In this document: positions 35,619-45,400 of the stretch, piece after piece
Layout: every line of letters starts with the position of its first letter
Position numbering within the stretch: the stretch's first letter is position 1
Origin: Mucilaginibacter dorajii
Lineage (GTDB): Bacteria > Bacteroidota > Bacteroidia > Sphingobacteriales > Sphingobacteriaceae
Length of the DNA stretch: 64,000 bases
Direction: 5' to 3'
Assembly: GCF_024808255.1 (NCBI RefSeq)
Contig: NZ_JANTYS010000005.1
Span: 310,001-374,000, forward strand
Notes under the pieces: model-generated
Database searches by the model: none
What the model saw: only the letters and a program-made list of their open reading frames with translations
Told to the model about the DNA's origin: nothing
Translations under genes and position numbers: made by a program

Positions 35619-37061
35619 ATGACACTTACAAATTCTGATTTTAAAATAGATGTAACTTCCGAAATTGGTACGCTTCGTACTTTACTCATCCACAGCCCCG
35701 ATAGTGGCCTGGGCAAAGTTGTACCCTCAAAAGCACAGGATTGGCTGTTTGAGGATATTGTGCACCTGGATACCATGCGCAGAAATGAGTATGATTACTA
35801 CATAAAGCTTTTACTCTATTTTTTAGATCCAGATAAAATAAAAGGCAAGCTACAAAGCGTTGACAATGATGATGACCGGCTATTTTTCAAACCTGATAAC
35901 GCCAAATTTCACGCTTCTAATAACGTCATTGAGATTCAAAGCTTACTGGCCGATATTTTACAACAGGCCGATATCCGTAAAAAGTTGGTAGCCTCGGTTT
36001 GCGCTATTGAAAGCTGCAATTATCGCCTGCAACAGCAACTGATAGATACCGATCCGGTTGAGCTGGCCAAAATCTTTATCTCCGGCTCATTAGGAAACGA
36101 GGAAATGATCTTTGCCCCTATCCCCAACCTCATTTTTTCAAGAGATTTAGGTATCGCGGTAAACAACCACATGCTGCTTAACAAGCCGGCTAAAAAAGCC
36201 CGTTTCCGCGAAACCTTGTTGATGCGGTATATATTTTTCAACCACCCCTTGTTTGCTGCTTACCAGGATAACATCCTCGAAATTCCCGAAACTGCCCAGC
36301 ACTTTTTGCGCCCGGGTGAGGATAACCAGGGCAAAACCACGTTGGAGGGTGGCGATGTGATGATGGTTAGTCCGCAGCATTTATTAATTGGCTGCAGCGA
36401 ACGCACCTCTATCAGCGGCGCCAATGAGGCTATTAAATTATTGTTTGATAACGATGTAGTAAAGAAGATAACCATTGTAAAAATACCGCACAAACGCGAT
36501 TATATGCACATCGATACGGTGTTTACACAGGTAAAACGCAATACCTGGGTACTGCTGCGCTCATTGGCCATAGCCGAAGCGCCATTGGAGGACCAGGAAC
36601 CAATTTCGTGGTTTACAGATAAAAAATCGAAAGAAAAACCAGAGATAGTACAGTTCCGCAAAGGGAAAAAGCCCAAAGTGATTGATTGCCTGGAGGATTT
36701 ACTTGACGACATCAGCCAAAAAGACCTGCAAAGCCCGGAGAAAACAAAATTCATTTACTCGGGCAATAACACTTTCCCATTTGATGCCCGCGAACAATGG
36801 ACCGATTCCTGTAACCTGCTGGCTGTTAAAGAGGGCGTAGTTTTAGGGTACGACCGTAACGATAAAACAGTAGAAGCGTTTAAACAAAGTGGTTTCAACG
36901 TAATAAAAGTTGGCGACTTACTTCAAAAATTTGAAAGCGGCGAACTTAATCCGCAAACTTTAACCGATACATTAATTTTAATGCCATCGGCAGAACTTTC
37001 CAGGGCCCGCGGTGGTTTTCACTGTATGAGTATGCCGCTTTTAAGGGATAAGGTTTTATAG
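35619..37061 (+). CDS. Arginine deiminase-like guanidino-modifying enzyme
   Basis: Amidinotransferase-fold (pentein) enzyme of 480 aa, probably converting arginine to citrulline and ammonia in the cytoplasm. The pentein landmarks are present. DVTSEIGTLRTLLIHSPDSG is at the N-terminus, FSRDLGIAV lies near residue 173, TTLEGGDVMMVSPQHLLIG holds the substrate-binding Glu/Asp, and KRDYMHIDTVFTQV the catalytic His. RGGFHCMSMPL holds the nucleophile Cys469. It is longer than classic ArcA (about 410 aa), with an insertion rich in Lys/Asp near residues 325-370. The next gene is a CtlX citrulline hydrolase and the one after is an arginine decarboxylase, so the context is arginine metabolism. Confidence 0.85.
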   Translation: MTLTNSDFKIDVTSEIGTLRTLLIHSPDSGLGKVVPSKAQDWLFEDIVHLDTMRRNEYDYYIKLLLYFLDPDKIKGKLQSVDNDDDRLFFKPDNAKFHASNNVIEIQSLLADILQQADIRKKLVASVCAIESCNYRLQQQLIDTDPVELAKIFISGSLGNEEMIFAPIPNLIFSRDLGIAVNNHMLLNKPAKKARFRETLLMRYIFFNHPLFAAYQDNILEIPETAQHFLRPGEDNQGKTTLEGGDVMMVSPQHLLIGCSERTSISGANEAIKLLFDNDVVKKITIVKIPHKRDYMHIDTVFTQVKRNTWVLLRSLAIAEAPLEDQEPISWFTDKKSKEKPEIVQFRKGKKPKVIDCLEDLLDDISQKDLQSPEKTKFIYSGNNTFPFDAREQWTDSCNLLAVKEGVVLGYDRNDKTVEAFKQSGFNVIKVGDLLQKFESGELNPQTLTDTLILMPSAELSRARGGFHCMSMPLLRDKVL

Positions 37062-37185
37062 TCATTGGTCACTGGTCATTAGTCATTGGGCTTTAATAGT
37101 TTGTAAAATGATGAATGACTGGTAATCATGACTAACCAAGCGAACTAATGACTAATGACCATTGACTAATGACCAATAACCAATC
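37062..37185. repeat. Inverted word-array repeat running into the ctlX start
   Basis: Words based on GTCATTGGTCA fill 37062-37090, and the inverted form (CTAATGACTAATGACCATTG and related words) fills 37144-37185. The second array extends across the ATG at 37169 and the first codons of ctlX, so the repeat encodes the protein's N-terminus. Confidence 0.75.
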
Positions 37186-38101
37186 TACCAGTAACATATT
37201 AATGATAAGGCCTGTGAGTTTCGGCTTTAATGAACAAACGGCTGCAAGCAATGCGTTTCAAAATCGCGATGCCGATCAACAGGCTGTACAGGATAAGGCC
37301 CTTGCCGAGTTTGATAGATTTGTAAATACGCTCAGAACCGCGAGTGTGAATGTAACCGTGGTTGACGATACCCCCGAGCCGCACACGCCCGATTCGATTT
37401 TCCCGAATAACTGGGTATCGTTCCATGATGATGGCACAGTTTACCTTTACCCCATGCAGGCCGAAAACCGCCGGTTGGAGCGCAGGGAAGATATTATAAC
37501 CGACCTTGAAGATAAATTTAAAATAGGCCATATAATAGACCTAAGCCGTTTTGAAGCCGATCATCGCTTTTTGGAAGGCACGGGCAGTATGGTGCTTGAC
37601 AGGGAGAATAAAATTGCCTACGCCTGTCTTTCACCACGAACCGATAAAGAAGTGCTTGAGCTTTTTTGCGAGCAAACCGGCTACCAGGCCGTTAGCTTTG
37701 ATGCAGCAGACGAGCATGGCAAAGCTATTTACCATACCAACGTGTTAATGTGCATCGGCAGTGGGTTCGCGGTTATTTGTGTTGATAGTATCCCCAATCC
37801 GCATGAACGGATTGTGGTTTTAGAATCCCTTAAATCGACCCAAAAAGAAGTAATTGAAATTTCATTTGCCCAGATGAACCAATTTGCGGGTAATATGCTG
37901 GAAGTTAAAAGCGAAGCCGGCGAGACGCTGATCGTAATGTCGAAAAATGCTTTTAATGCTTTAAGCAGCGGGCAGAAAACGGTATTGGAGAAATATGGAA
38001 AATTGGTTTATGCTGATATCAATACGATTGAAACCAATGGCGGTGGTAGTGCCAGGTGCATGATGGCCGAAGTGCATTTACCGGTTAATTTGAACAGTTA
38101 A
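37169..38101 (+). CDS. ctlX: Citrulline hydrolase CtlX-like amidinohydrolase
   Basis: Pentein-fold enzyme of 310 aa similar to the citrulline utilisation hydrolase CtlX first linked to citrulline use in Francisella. ILMIRPVSFGFNEQTAASNA is the family N-terminus. PDSIFPNNWVSFHDDGTVYL, then EGTGSMVLDR with the acidic pocket residue, IYHTNVLMCIGSGFAVIC with the catalytic His, and GGGSARCMMAEVHLP with the nucleophile Cys297 follow in order. The expected reaction gives ornithine from citrulline. Met 37169 fits the family length, but part of the start region lies in a repeat array; Met 37202 is an alternative. It lies 107 bp after the arginine deiminase-like gene. Confidence 0.87.
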   Translation: MTNNQSTSNILMIRPVSFGFNEQTAASNAFQNRDADQQAVQDKALAEFDRFVNTLRTASVNVTVVDDTPEPHTPDSIFPNNWVSFHDDGTVYLYPMQAENRRLERREDIITDLEDKFKIGHIIDLSRFEADHRFLEGTGSMVLDRENKIAYACLSPRTDKEVLELFCEQTGYQAVSFDAADEHGKAIYHTNVLMCIGSGFAVICVDSIPNPHERIVVLESLKSTQKEVIEISFAQMNQFAGNMLEVKSEAGETLIVMSKNAFNALSSGQKTVLEKYGKLVYADINTIETNGGGSARCMMAEVHLPVNLNS

Positions 38102-38169
38102 AATCGCATACCAATTCATTTATTTTATCCTTTTTAATAAATGTATTTCCTGATATTGAATCAGCCATT

Positions 38170-38206
38170 TTCGGTCTTGATACTTGATACTAACTACCTG
38201 ATACTA
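38170..38206. repeat. Dispersed 37-bp repeat, inverted copy of 12453-12489
   Basis: TTCGGTCTTGATACTTGATA and the following 17 bases match the reverse complement of the left arm in the metal-efflux operon at about 35 of 37 positions. Here only one arm is present. Confidence 0.8.
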
Positions 38207-38293
38207 AATTTACATTCAAACCATAAATTTAAATCTAACAAATAGCCAATTATTCCGTTTTAAAATCACATTTTTGCCCCAAATTTTTAAAGG

Positions 38294-39688
38294 ATGCAGA
38301 GTTACCAGGAATTTCTTGATCTTAGTGTTGGTTTCCCGCAGGATGGTTTTGAGATCATCGACGATGAACTATATTTTCAGGACCTTAATTTAATGGAGAT
38401 GATTGAAACGTACGGTACTCCCCTACGCTTCACCTATCTGCCACAGATCTCTAAAAAGATCCAACAGGCAAAGCTGTTATTTCAGCAGGCTATCATCAAA
38501 AACAACTATCGCGGCAGCTATAAATATTGTTATTGTACCAAAAGTTCGCATTTTAAGCACATTGTAGAAGAAGCGCTTAAAAACGAGATCCACCTGGAAA
38601 CATCATCAGCTTTTGATATGCCGATGATTGACGCCCTGGAGAAAAAAGGTGCCGTAAACAAAGATATCACCGTGATTTGTAATGGTTTTAAAACCTTCCA
38701 ATACAAAACATACATTATCGACATGCTGCATGATGGCTTTAAAAACATCATCCCGGTATTGGATAACAAGGAAGAGTTTAACCTTTACGATGATGAGATA
38801 GAGATGGAGACCCCATGTAACCTGGGTATCCGTATTGCGGCAGAAGAGCAGCCCGATTCGCAGTTCTACACCTCACGTTTAGGTATCCGCATGGAAGATA
38901 TCATCGATTTTTATCACAATAAAATTGAGGATAATCCTAATTTCCAGGTTAAGTTATTACACTTCTTTATCAACTCCGGTATTTCGGATACGCCATATTA
39001 CTGGAACGAGCTGGAAAAATACGTAACGCTGTACTGCAAGTTCAAAAAGATCAATCCGCATTTGGATACGCTTGATATTGGCGGCGGTATGCCATTTAAA
39101 GATTCGTTGGTGTTTGATTTTGATTACGAGTACATGATCAACGAGATTGTAAGTCGTATCAAAGAAATTTGCGCCGAGCATGATACCATGGAACCGGATA
39201 TTATTACCGAATTTGGTAAATATACCGTTGCCGAAGCATCGGGCATCCTGTACAAAGTATTGGGCCGTAAACAACAGAACGACCGCGAACGCTGGTTAAT
39301 GTTGGATGGCTCTTTTATTACCAACCTGCCGGATGTTTGGGCGTTGAACCAAAAATACATCCTGTTACCGGTTAATAACTGGGATTCTGAATACGAGCGT
39401 GTGAACCTTGGCGGCATCACCTGCGACGGACAGGATTATTACAACCAGGAAGCCCACATGAACAGCGTATTTATGCCTAAAACACGCAAGGTGCAATATT
39501 TAGGCTTTTTTAATACCGGAGCTTACCAGGAAGTTTTAAGCGGCTACGGCGGCATCCACCACTGCCTGTTGCCATCACCTAAACACGTGATCATTCGCCG
39601 CAACCGCGATGAAACTTTCAACTTTGAGGTATTTGGCGAAGAGCAGAACAGTAAACAGGTATTGAAAATCCTGGGTTACACCACTTAA
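38294..39688 (+). CDS. speA: Biosynthetic arginine decarboxylase (SpeA-type)
   Basis: PLP-dependent fold-III decarboxylase making agmatine, the first step of polyamine synthesis from arginine. At 464 aa it is the short Bacteroidota form, compared with about 630 aa in E. coli SpeA. KYCYCTKSSHFKHIVEEAL provides the PLP lysine region. ETSSAFDMPMIDALEKKG, HFFINSGISD, LDIGGGMPFKDS (phosphate-binding Gly-rich loop) and EFGKYTVAEASGILYKVLG follow. It is third in a co-oriented set after the deiminase- and CtlX-like genes and is closed by a terminator. Arginine thus has two possible fates here. Confidence 0.92.
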   Translation: MQSYQEFLDLSVGFPQDGFEIIDDELYFQDLNLMEMIETYGTPLRFTYLPQISKKIQQAKLLFQQAIIKNNYRGSYKYCYCTKSSHFKHIVEEALKNEIHLETSSAFDMPMIDALEKKGAVNKDITVICNGFKTFQYKTYIIDMLHDGFKNIIPVLDNKEEFNLYDDEIEMETPCNLGIRIAAEEQPDSQFYTSRLGIRMEDIIDFYHNKIEDNPNFQVKLLHFFINSGISDTPYYWNELEKYVTLYCKFKKINPHLDTLDIGGGMPFKDSLVFDFDYEYMINEIVSRIKEICAEHDTMEPDIITEFGKYTVAEASGILYKVLGRKQQNDRERWLMLDGSFITNLPDVWALNQKYILLPVNNWDSEYERVNLGGITCDGQDYYNQEAHMNSVFMPKTRKVQYLGFFNTGAYQEVLSGYGGIHHCLLPSPKHVIIRRNRDETFNFEVFGEEQNSKQVLKILGYTT

Positions 39689-39690
39689 GT

Positions 39691-39893
39691 AGTTGGCAGT
39701 TATCAGTGTGCAGTTGGCCCACTGACCAATATAAAATTAAAGCCGTCTGTTTTGCAGACGGCTTTTTTGTTGGATTATGTTTTCTGAACCCTTTTTTCTG
39801 AACCTGGATTAAACAGATTTATCGGATTCTTTGGATTTTCATTAACTTGATGGGCTTTTTATCACAACTCACAACTCACAACTCACAACTGAC
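39691..39893. repeat. Composite intergenic repeat, copy 2
   Basis: A word array (GTTGGCAGTTATCAGTGTGC, 39695-39725) precedes the speA terminator. Then comes the core TCTGAACCTGGATTAAACAG...CATTAACTT (39797-39848), and last an array of four ACAACTC-type units (39862-39893) touching the stop of the PorP/SprF-like gene. Core and order match copy 1 at 31990-32116. Confidence 0.7.
39739..39768 (+). terminator. Terminator after arginine decarboxylase
   Basis: AAAGCCGTCTG and CAGACGGCTTT form an 11-bp perfect stem with a TTTTG loop and a following T run. Confidence 0.92.
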
Positions 39894-40915
39894 TAAAACG
39901 TATGCTGCGGGCAGGTAACTTTATATCGGTTATTGAGCAAAATGCCGATCACAATTTCGTGCGAGCCGTTGCTCACTGTATTCAATGCTGAGGTTGTGAA
40001 ATCATAAGAGTAACCTACATTGATAAATGAACTGAGGTTAAAACCAACCAGGGCAGCAAATGAGTCGTTGCGACGATATGATCCGCCAAGCCAGAATTTA
40101 TCGGCAAATGATAGTTTCATGTTCACATCAAACGTAGTTGGCACGGGCTGTATCACCTTTACCAATACCGATGGGATCAACGTTACATCATCTGACAAAA
40201 AGAGTTTTGTTCCGGCTGTGAAGAAATAATGCGGCACTGTTTTATTTTGAGTAACACTTACCGATGTGGTAGTGTATAAACTTTGTGGTAATAACTGTTG
40301 AACCGATACCCCAAAAAAGTAATTGGAAGCATATGCCCACACACCTAAACCCAGATCGGGCTTCCATTGGTTGTTGTTGATATTATAAAGTACAGGGTCG
40401 CTGTCATCCACGCCGCCAAAATGGAGTTGCGATGTATTGAGCACATTGTGACTTACCCCTGCCGATACACCAACCGCCAAATTAAGCGAGCTGGTAATGC
40501 CCAAATGGTAAGCGTACGTAGCATCTATATTAGTTTGAGTGATTGGCCCTGTTTTATCAGATACCAGGGTAAAACCTATACCATGATGTGGTTCGGCCGC
40601 CTGGTATTGCTGCGTATATAACCTGCTTGAGGGATTAATGCCTCCATTGGCGGGCGACGCTGTAGCATCGCCTTGCAGAAAATTATCACCAATTGGCGCT
40701 GTTACGGTTAAATAACCTGTTACCGGCGCACCTTCAAGCCCTGTCCACTGGCTGCGGTAACCGGCTTTTAAATCAGTATAATTTTCAATCCCTGTTAAAG
40801 CAGGATTTAACAAATAATTATTGAAAATATATTGCGTGTATTGCGGCCGTTGCTGCGCAACGGCAAACTGTGCGCCAGCTGCAAGAAAAATAATGGCGTA
40901 TAAAATTCTCTTCAT
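39893..40915 (-). CDS. PorP/SprF family type IX secretion-associated outer-membrane protein
   Basis: Predicted outer-membrane beta-barrel of 340 aa that serves T9SS cargo. Signal peptide MKRILYAIIFLAAGAQFAVA, then RPQYTQYIFNNYLLNPALTG, the hallmark N-terminus of PorP/SprF proteins. Many alternating amphipathic strands follow, and FINVGYSYDFTTSALN near the C-terminus is also family-like. In Flavobacterium, SprF is needed to secrete or attach SprB, a type B cargo. Here the gene is last in a tight unit (4-bp gap) after three type B cargo genes, so it is probably their dedicated partner (inference). Confidence 0.93.
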   Translation of the reverse strand: MKRILYAIIFLAAGAQFAVAQQRPQYTQYIFNNYLLNPALTGIENYTDLKAGYRSQWTGLEGAPVTGYLTVTAPIGDNFLQGDATASPANGGINPSSRLYTQQYQAAEPHHGIGFTLVSDKTGPITQTNIDATYAYHLGITSSLNLAVGVSAGVSHNVLNTSQLHFGGVDDSDPVLYNINNNQWKPDLGLGVWAYASNYFFGVSVQQLLPQSLYTTTSVSVTQNKTVPHYFFTAGTKLFLSDDVTLIPSVLVKVIQPVPTTFDVNMKLSFADKFWLGGSYRRNDSFAALVGFNLSSFINVGYSYDFTTSALNTVSNGSHEIVIGILLNNRYKVTCPQHTF

Positions 40916-40919
40916 TAAT

Positions 40920-42407
40920 TTATCTAATGATGGTTACGTGTCCGGATATAACCTTACGTCCGTTCTTCGGATTTATTATATAATAGTAAGTTCCGAATGG
41001 AAGATCATTTCCTTTATATCTGCCATTCCAGGGAACGCTGTAACCAATTGACGAATATACCTTTTCTCCGTATCTGTTGTATATATCTACCGTATTATTC
41101 GGATAATTTTCTACATTTTTAATTACCCATGTATCGTTTTGCCCATCACCGTTAGGACTAAACGCGTCCGGGACAATGATATCCTGATTTATTGTTCCGC
41201 TTAACGTGGGCGTAACCGTTATAGTATACGTAGTCGGTGAATTATCACAATCCGTCGATAAATGGGCAAATACTGTTTTATACGGCTGAGGAGCATCAAA
41301 GGTTGAAATATTACTACCGTCAACAATACTAATAACAGAAACCTTATTCGCCTTCAAATCCCCTACGTATAATTTGCTTCCATCCGGGCTTATCGACATA
41401 TAGTCGGGACCGTCTCCCACCGGAAATTTATTAATCACTCCTTTAGCCACCAAATCAATTACTGAAACCATATTGGTTTCACTATTGGTAAGGTATAACA
41501 GACTCCCGTTTTTACCAAGAGCGATTTCGCCCGGATGTTGATCAACAGGAACTGTAAGCTCTGTAATATATGTTGACGTATTAATCCCTAAAACAACATT
41601 ATCAGCGGGATAAGAGGCATATAAAAACTTACCATCGGCGCTCACCGTCATAAACCTGGCGTTTTTACCCATGTAAACCACAAATTTGATAATATGGCTT
41701 GTGGTATTGGCATCTATCCAGGCCAGAGTCCCCCCCACTTGTTGAACATATAACGCTTTCCCGTCGGGGCTTATGGCAAAAGTAACTACCTTATCACCGG
41801 CAGAAAACCTTGTTAAAGCGTTATTTGAAGTATTTATTACTGTTATTTTATCATCATTAAGGTGAGCTACAAACACCTGAGTTCCATCCGGCGACATAAC
41901 AACATCAGCCGGTGAGGCAGCTACAGGAATAGTAGTTGTAACCATGTTGGTTTTGGTATCAATTACCACTATGGTATTCGCCTGCTGGCAACTTACGTAA
42001 ACCTTGCTACCATCGGGGGTAATCGCCGCGCTCACAGGCATCTTCCCTATCCCGTCTGTAATGGTGGTAACCACTTTATCATTTATTGCATCAACTACAG
42101 TTACACTGTTTACGCTGGCATCGGCGTTTACAACATAAGCATATTGGGTTGGCGTAGCAGTAACGGTGATGGTAGCAGTTACATCTGTTGAACCTGTATT
42201 GATAGCGGTAAATGATACAATATTCCCTGTACCGCTTGCGGCCAAACCAACAGAGGGATTATCATTAACCCAATTATTAGTGCAGGAGCCCGTAAAATTT
42301 ATAGCAGTAGTTGCCGAACCGTTTTTAACCGTTTGCGATGTTTGGGCAAAAACAAGTAAAGGAGAAAAAAGAGAAAATATACTTATTGCAAGTAGGTATT
42401 TATACAT
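40920..42407 (-). CDS. Secreted YVTN beta-propeller protein with T9SS type B sorting domain
   Basis: Exported by T9SS. The frame is open to 42491, but ATG 42407 begins a clean signal peptide (MYKYLLAISIFSLFSPLLVF, then AQ). A PKD-like strand block (NNWVNDNPSVGLAASGTGNI) comes first. Next are about seven YVTN-type blades (YVVNADASVNSVTVVDAIND; ITPDGSKVYVSCQQANTIVV; ISPDGSKLYVGDLKANKVSV). The C-terminal 85 residues are a CHU_C/type B domain: FSPNGDGQNDTWVI ... VDIYNRYGEKVYSSIGY ... GTYYYIINPKNG. The domain is very like those of the two upstream cargo genes. It probably acts at the cell surface; ligand unknown. Confidence 0.9.
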   Translation of the reverse strand: MYKYLLAISIFSLFSPLLVFAQTSQTVKNGSATTAINFTGSCTNNWVNDNPSVGLAASGTGNIVSFTAINTGSTDVTATITVTATPTQYAYVVNADASVNSVTVVDAINDKVVTTITDGIGKMPVSAAITPDGSKVYVSCQQANTIVVIDTKTNMVTTTIPVAASPADVVMSPDGTQVFVAHLNDDKITVINTSNNALTRFSAGDKVVTFAISPDGKALYVQQVGGTLAWIDANTTSHIIKFVVYMGKNARFMTVSADGKFLYASYPADNVVLGINTSTYITELTVPVDQHPGEIALGKNGSLLYLTNSETNMVSVIDLVAKGVINKFPVGDGPDYMSISPDGSKLYVGDLKANKVSVISIVDGSNISTFDAPQPYKTVFAHLSTDCDNSPTTYTITVTPTLSGTINQDIIVPDAFSPNGDGQNDTWVIKNVENYPNNTVDIYNRYGEKVYSSIGYSVPWNGRYKGNDLPFGTYYYIINPKNGRKVISGHVTIIR

Positions 42408-42497
42408 CCTATCGGTCCCGTTTTTCCACCGGTAAAAAAAATTAAAATTCGAAGAATTCTTATCCGGGGAGTGGCGATGCAATATTACCAAAATTAT

Positions 42498-45400
42498 TTA
42501 TCTGATGATAGTTACATATCCCGAAATAACACTGCTGCCATTTTTGGGGTTGATGATATAATAATAAGTCCCAAACGGAAGATCAATCCCATTATATCGG
42601 CCATCCCATGGGGTGCCGTACCCTATTGACGAATATAACCTTTCGCCATACCTGTTGTATACATCTACGGTATTACCAGGATAGTTTTGTATGTTACTGA
42701 TGTTCCAGGTATCATTTTGTCCATCACCATTGGGGCTGAATGCGTTGGGTACAATAATGGCAACACTCAAGGGTTCAATATTAAGCGTACCGTTAACGTA
42801 GTTAAAATCATAATTTGTTGCTACCGCGCCGCCCACCTTTATAGGGTAGATCCCTACCGGGGATAACAGGGTTGCCGTTGTACTAACCAACGGTTGAGTT
42901 GATAGTACCGATGCGCCGTCACCATTTTTAAACCCACTGTAATTTAATTCCAATGCGGGATTCGGCTCCCCATATTTCCTGCTATAACTTAAAGCTGTAA
43001 TAGTTAATATAGCCTTGTTTACAACAACATCGGCATTGACATAATTGATATTGTAGTTATTTGCTTTAAATGTATCCCCTGTTGCCTGGTTTGGCACTAT
43101 CGAATTTGTATACGTCCCGGCGTTATCTGAGGCTGCCGCACCCGCAGCATAGGTTACGGATATGCTGCCGATAGTCTCGCCATTTTGAAGCCCCACTGAG
43201 GTAAAAGTTGTAAAATTAGGTCCACCGATGAGATAATCGCCATAAGCCTTATTAACCGTTAAAGCCGTAACGGTTAACGGAGCGGGTGTAACAACACTGT
43301 TGGGGATAAATTCTGTAGCGTTTGTTGCACCTGGGCTACTGATCACTACATTCCCGCTGTATGTTTGTACGTTTGCAGTTGCCTTTAAACGGACATAAAC
43401 GGGTGTTTGCGGTATAAAGCCGGCGGTGCCAAACTGCACCGTGGTATTGTAAGTAATGTTATCTGTACTCACCTCAAAACCGGCAGGCGGTGTAATTAAA
43501 ATACTGCCCTGCATTTGCGAACCCGAAACCAAAAAACTGGTGAACCCCGAAGGCGTACCATACACCGTACTCACAGCCTGCAGTGTATAATTGAGTGTAA
43601 AAATTGGCGGCGGCGGTGGGTCGACCGTTAAACTGCCAGGCAGGTAGGTAATAATATAATTATCGGGGTAAAAAGTACCGCCGGTGGCATCCGTTACGGT
43701 TACCGATTGGGGATATACCGCAGGCGGATCAGATGCTAAAGCACCTGCGCCATAGGCTATGGTTACACTGCCAATAACTTCGGAGTTCTGCAGGCCTTCG
43801 GCTGTAAAAGAAAAGGCGTTGGCAGCGCCATAAATGTTTGTTCCAAAGTTTTTATGCAAATCAAGGGCACTAACTGTTAAAACCGCGCGGTTTACAGTGC
43901 TTAAAATTGTTGGCACGGTAACATCAACAGCACCGGCGCTTGTGAGCAAAATATCGCCAGAGTAAGTGCCCGCATTTGTTGCCGGGGCCAACCTTACATA
44001 TATGATAGTGGCAGCCACCGTGCCTGCTGAACCTACCGTTAAGGTATGGCTGAAATTTACATTATCGGTACTAACCTCAAAACCGTTTGGTGGTGTTACT
44101 AAAATGCCGGCTGTTAAACTTGTACCAGATACATTAAAACTTGTTGAGGTTGACGATGCTTTGCTGTAAGTTGAAGTAAGCGCGGTTAATGTACCAGTGG
44201 TTATTATGGCAGGTACACCAGCGTTAGGTTTAACGGTGATTTTAAATGTGATGGGCGTCCCTGTGCAGCCTACGCCAGGTGTAAATTTTATTGATAACGG
44301 GCCGTCATCAATTGTAGGTCCGCTGCCTATAACCTTATTTGTTTGGGTGCTAATGATCTTGATATCGTTAGTTTGTGTAAGTGTTACATACAACTTGCTT
44401 CCATCCGCACTTATTGAAATTACATTTGGTGCGTATCCAACGGGTATTACGTCTATTACCGCATGAGCCGCATCAAGCGCTGTATTAATCACAGAAACTG
44501 TGCCGTCATTTATATTGGTTACATATAAACGGCTACCATCGGGGCTCATGGCTATATCTGTTGATAATACACCCGTTTTAATGGTGGCTGTAACTTTATT
44601 GGTGGCTGTGTTTATTACAGATACATCGCTTGATGCACCGCTTACTACATATAGCTGTTTACCATCGGGACTTATCACCAGGTTGTTTGGCCCCGCTCCG
44701 GCAACAATCTCATCTGTTACAAAAAATGAAGGGATATCTATAGCGATAACCCTGTCTGAATATTTTATAGCATATAATGTACTACCATCCGGGGTAATTG
44801 CCAAACGATGGCATTTTGCGCCAACATCTAAAACATTAGATACCTTGTTTGTTGATAGATCAATCGCAACAATCGTGTTATCGCCGGTTATCCCAACAAA
44901 CAGTTTTTTGCCATCCGGACTAATGACAATGCCTGTAGGGCCTTCTCCCACCGGGATATAGTTTATTATTTTATTGGTTAATGTATTGATAACCGATATT
45001 GTATTTGAACCTATGTTGGTTACGTAGGCCCTACTCCCATCGGCACTTATAGCTATCTGATCCGGTTCTGAGCCAAATCCCGCAGGAATGGTTTCTACTA
45101 CCTCATTGGTTGTGGAGTTTATTACAGATATACTGCTTCTTACATTTGCTACATAAGCATACCCAACCGATTGAGGTATAACGGTTATGTTTGCCGTAAT
45201 ATCGCTACCTGTATTATTGATTGTTTTCAAAGAAGCTATATTACCTGTACCAGTTGCAGCCAGCCCAATTTGTGGGTTATCGTTTACCCAGGTATAAATT
45301 GGGCCACTCCCGGTAAAAGTAACGGCATCTGTTAAATCGCCATTTATTTTTATCTGATCAGGCACCTGCGTAACTGTGGGCAATTGATTGATCGTTCCAT

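Noticed and set aside
39862-39893. Tandem ACAACTC units considered as a CRISPR array
   Set aside because: Units are only 8 bp, contiguous and without spacers, and no cas gene is present.
44500-44961. A 153-codon plus-strand frame opposite the giant adhesin gene, one of several there
   Set aside because: It is a shadow of the repetitive adhesin coding strand. Its Pro/Ser/Thr-rich content mirrors the propeller repeats and it has no domain of its own.
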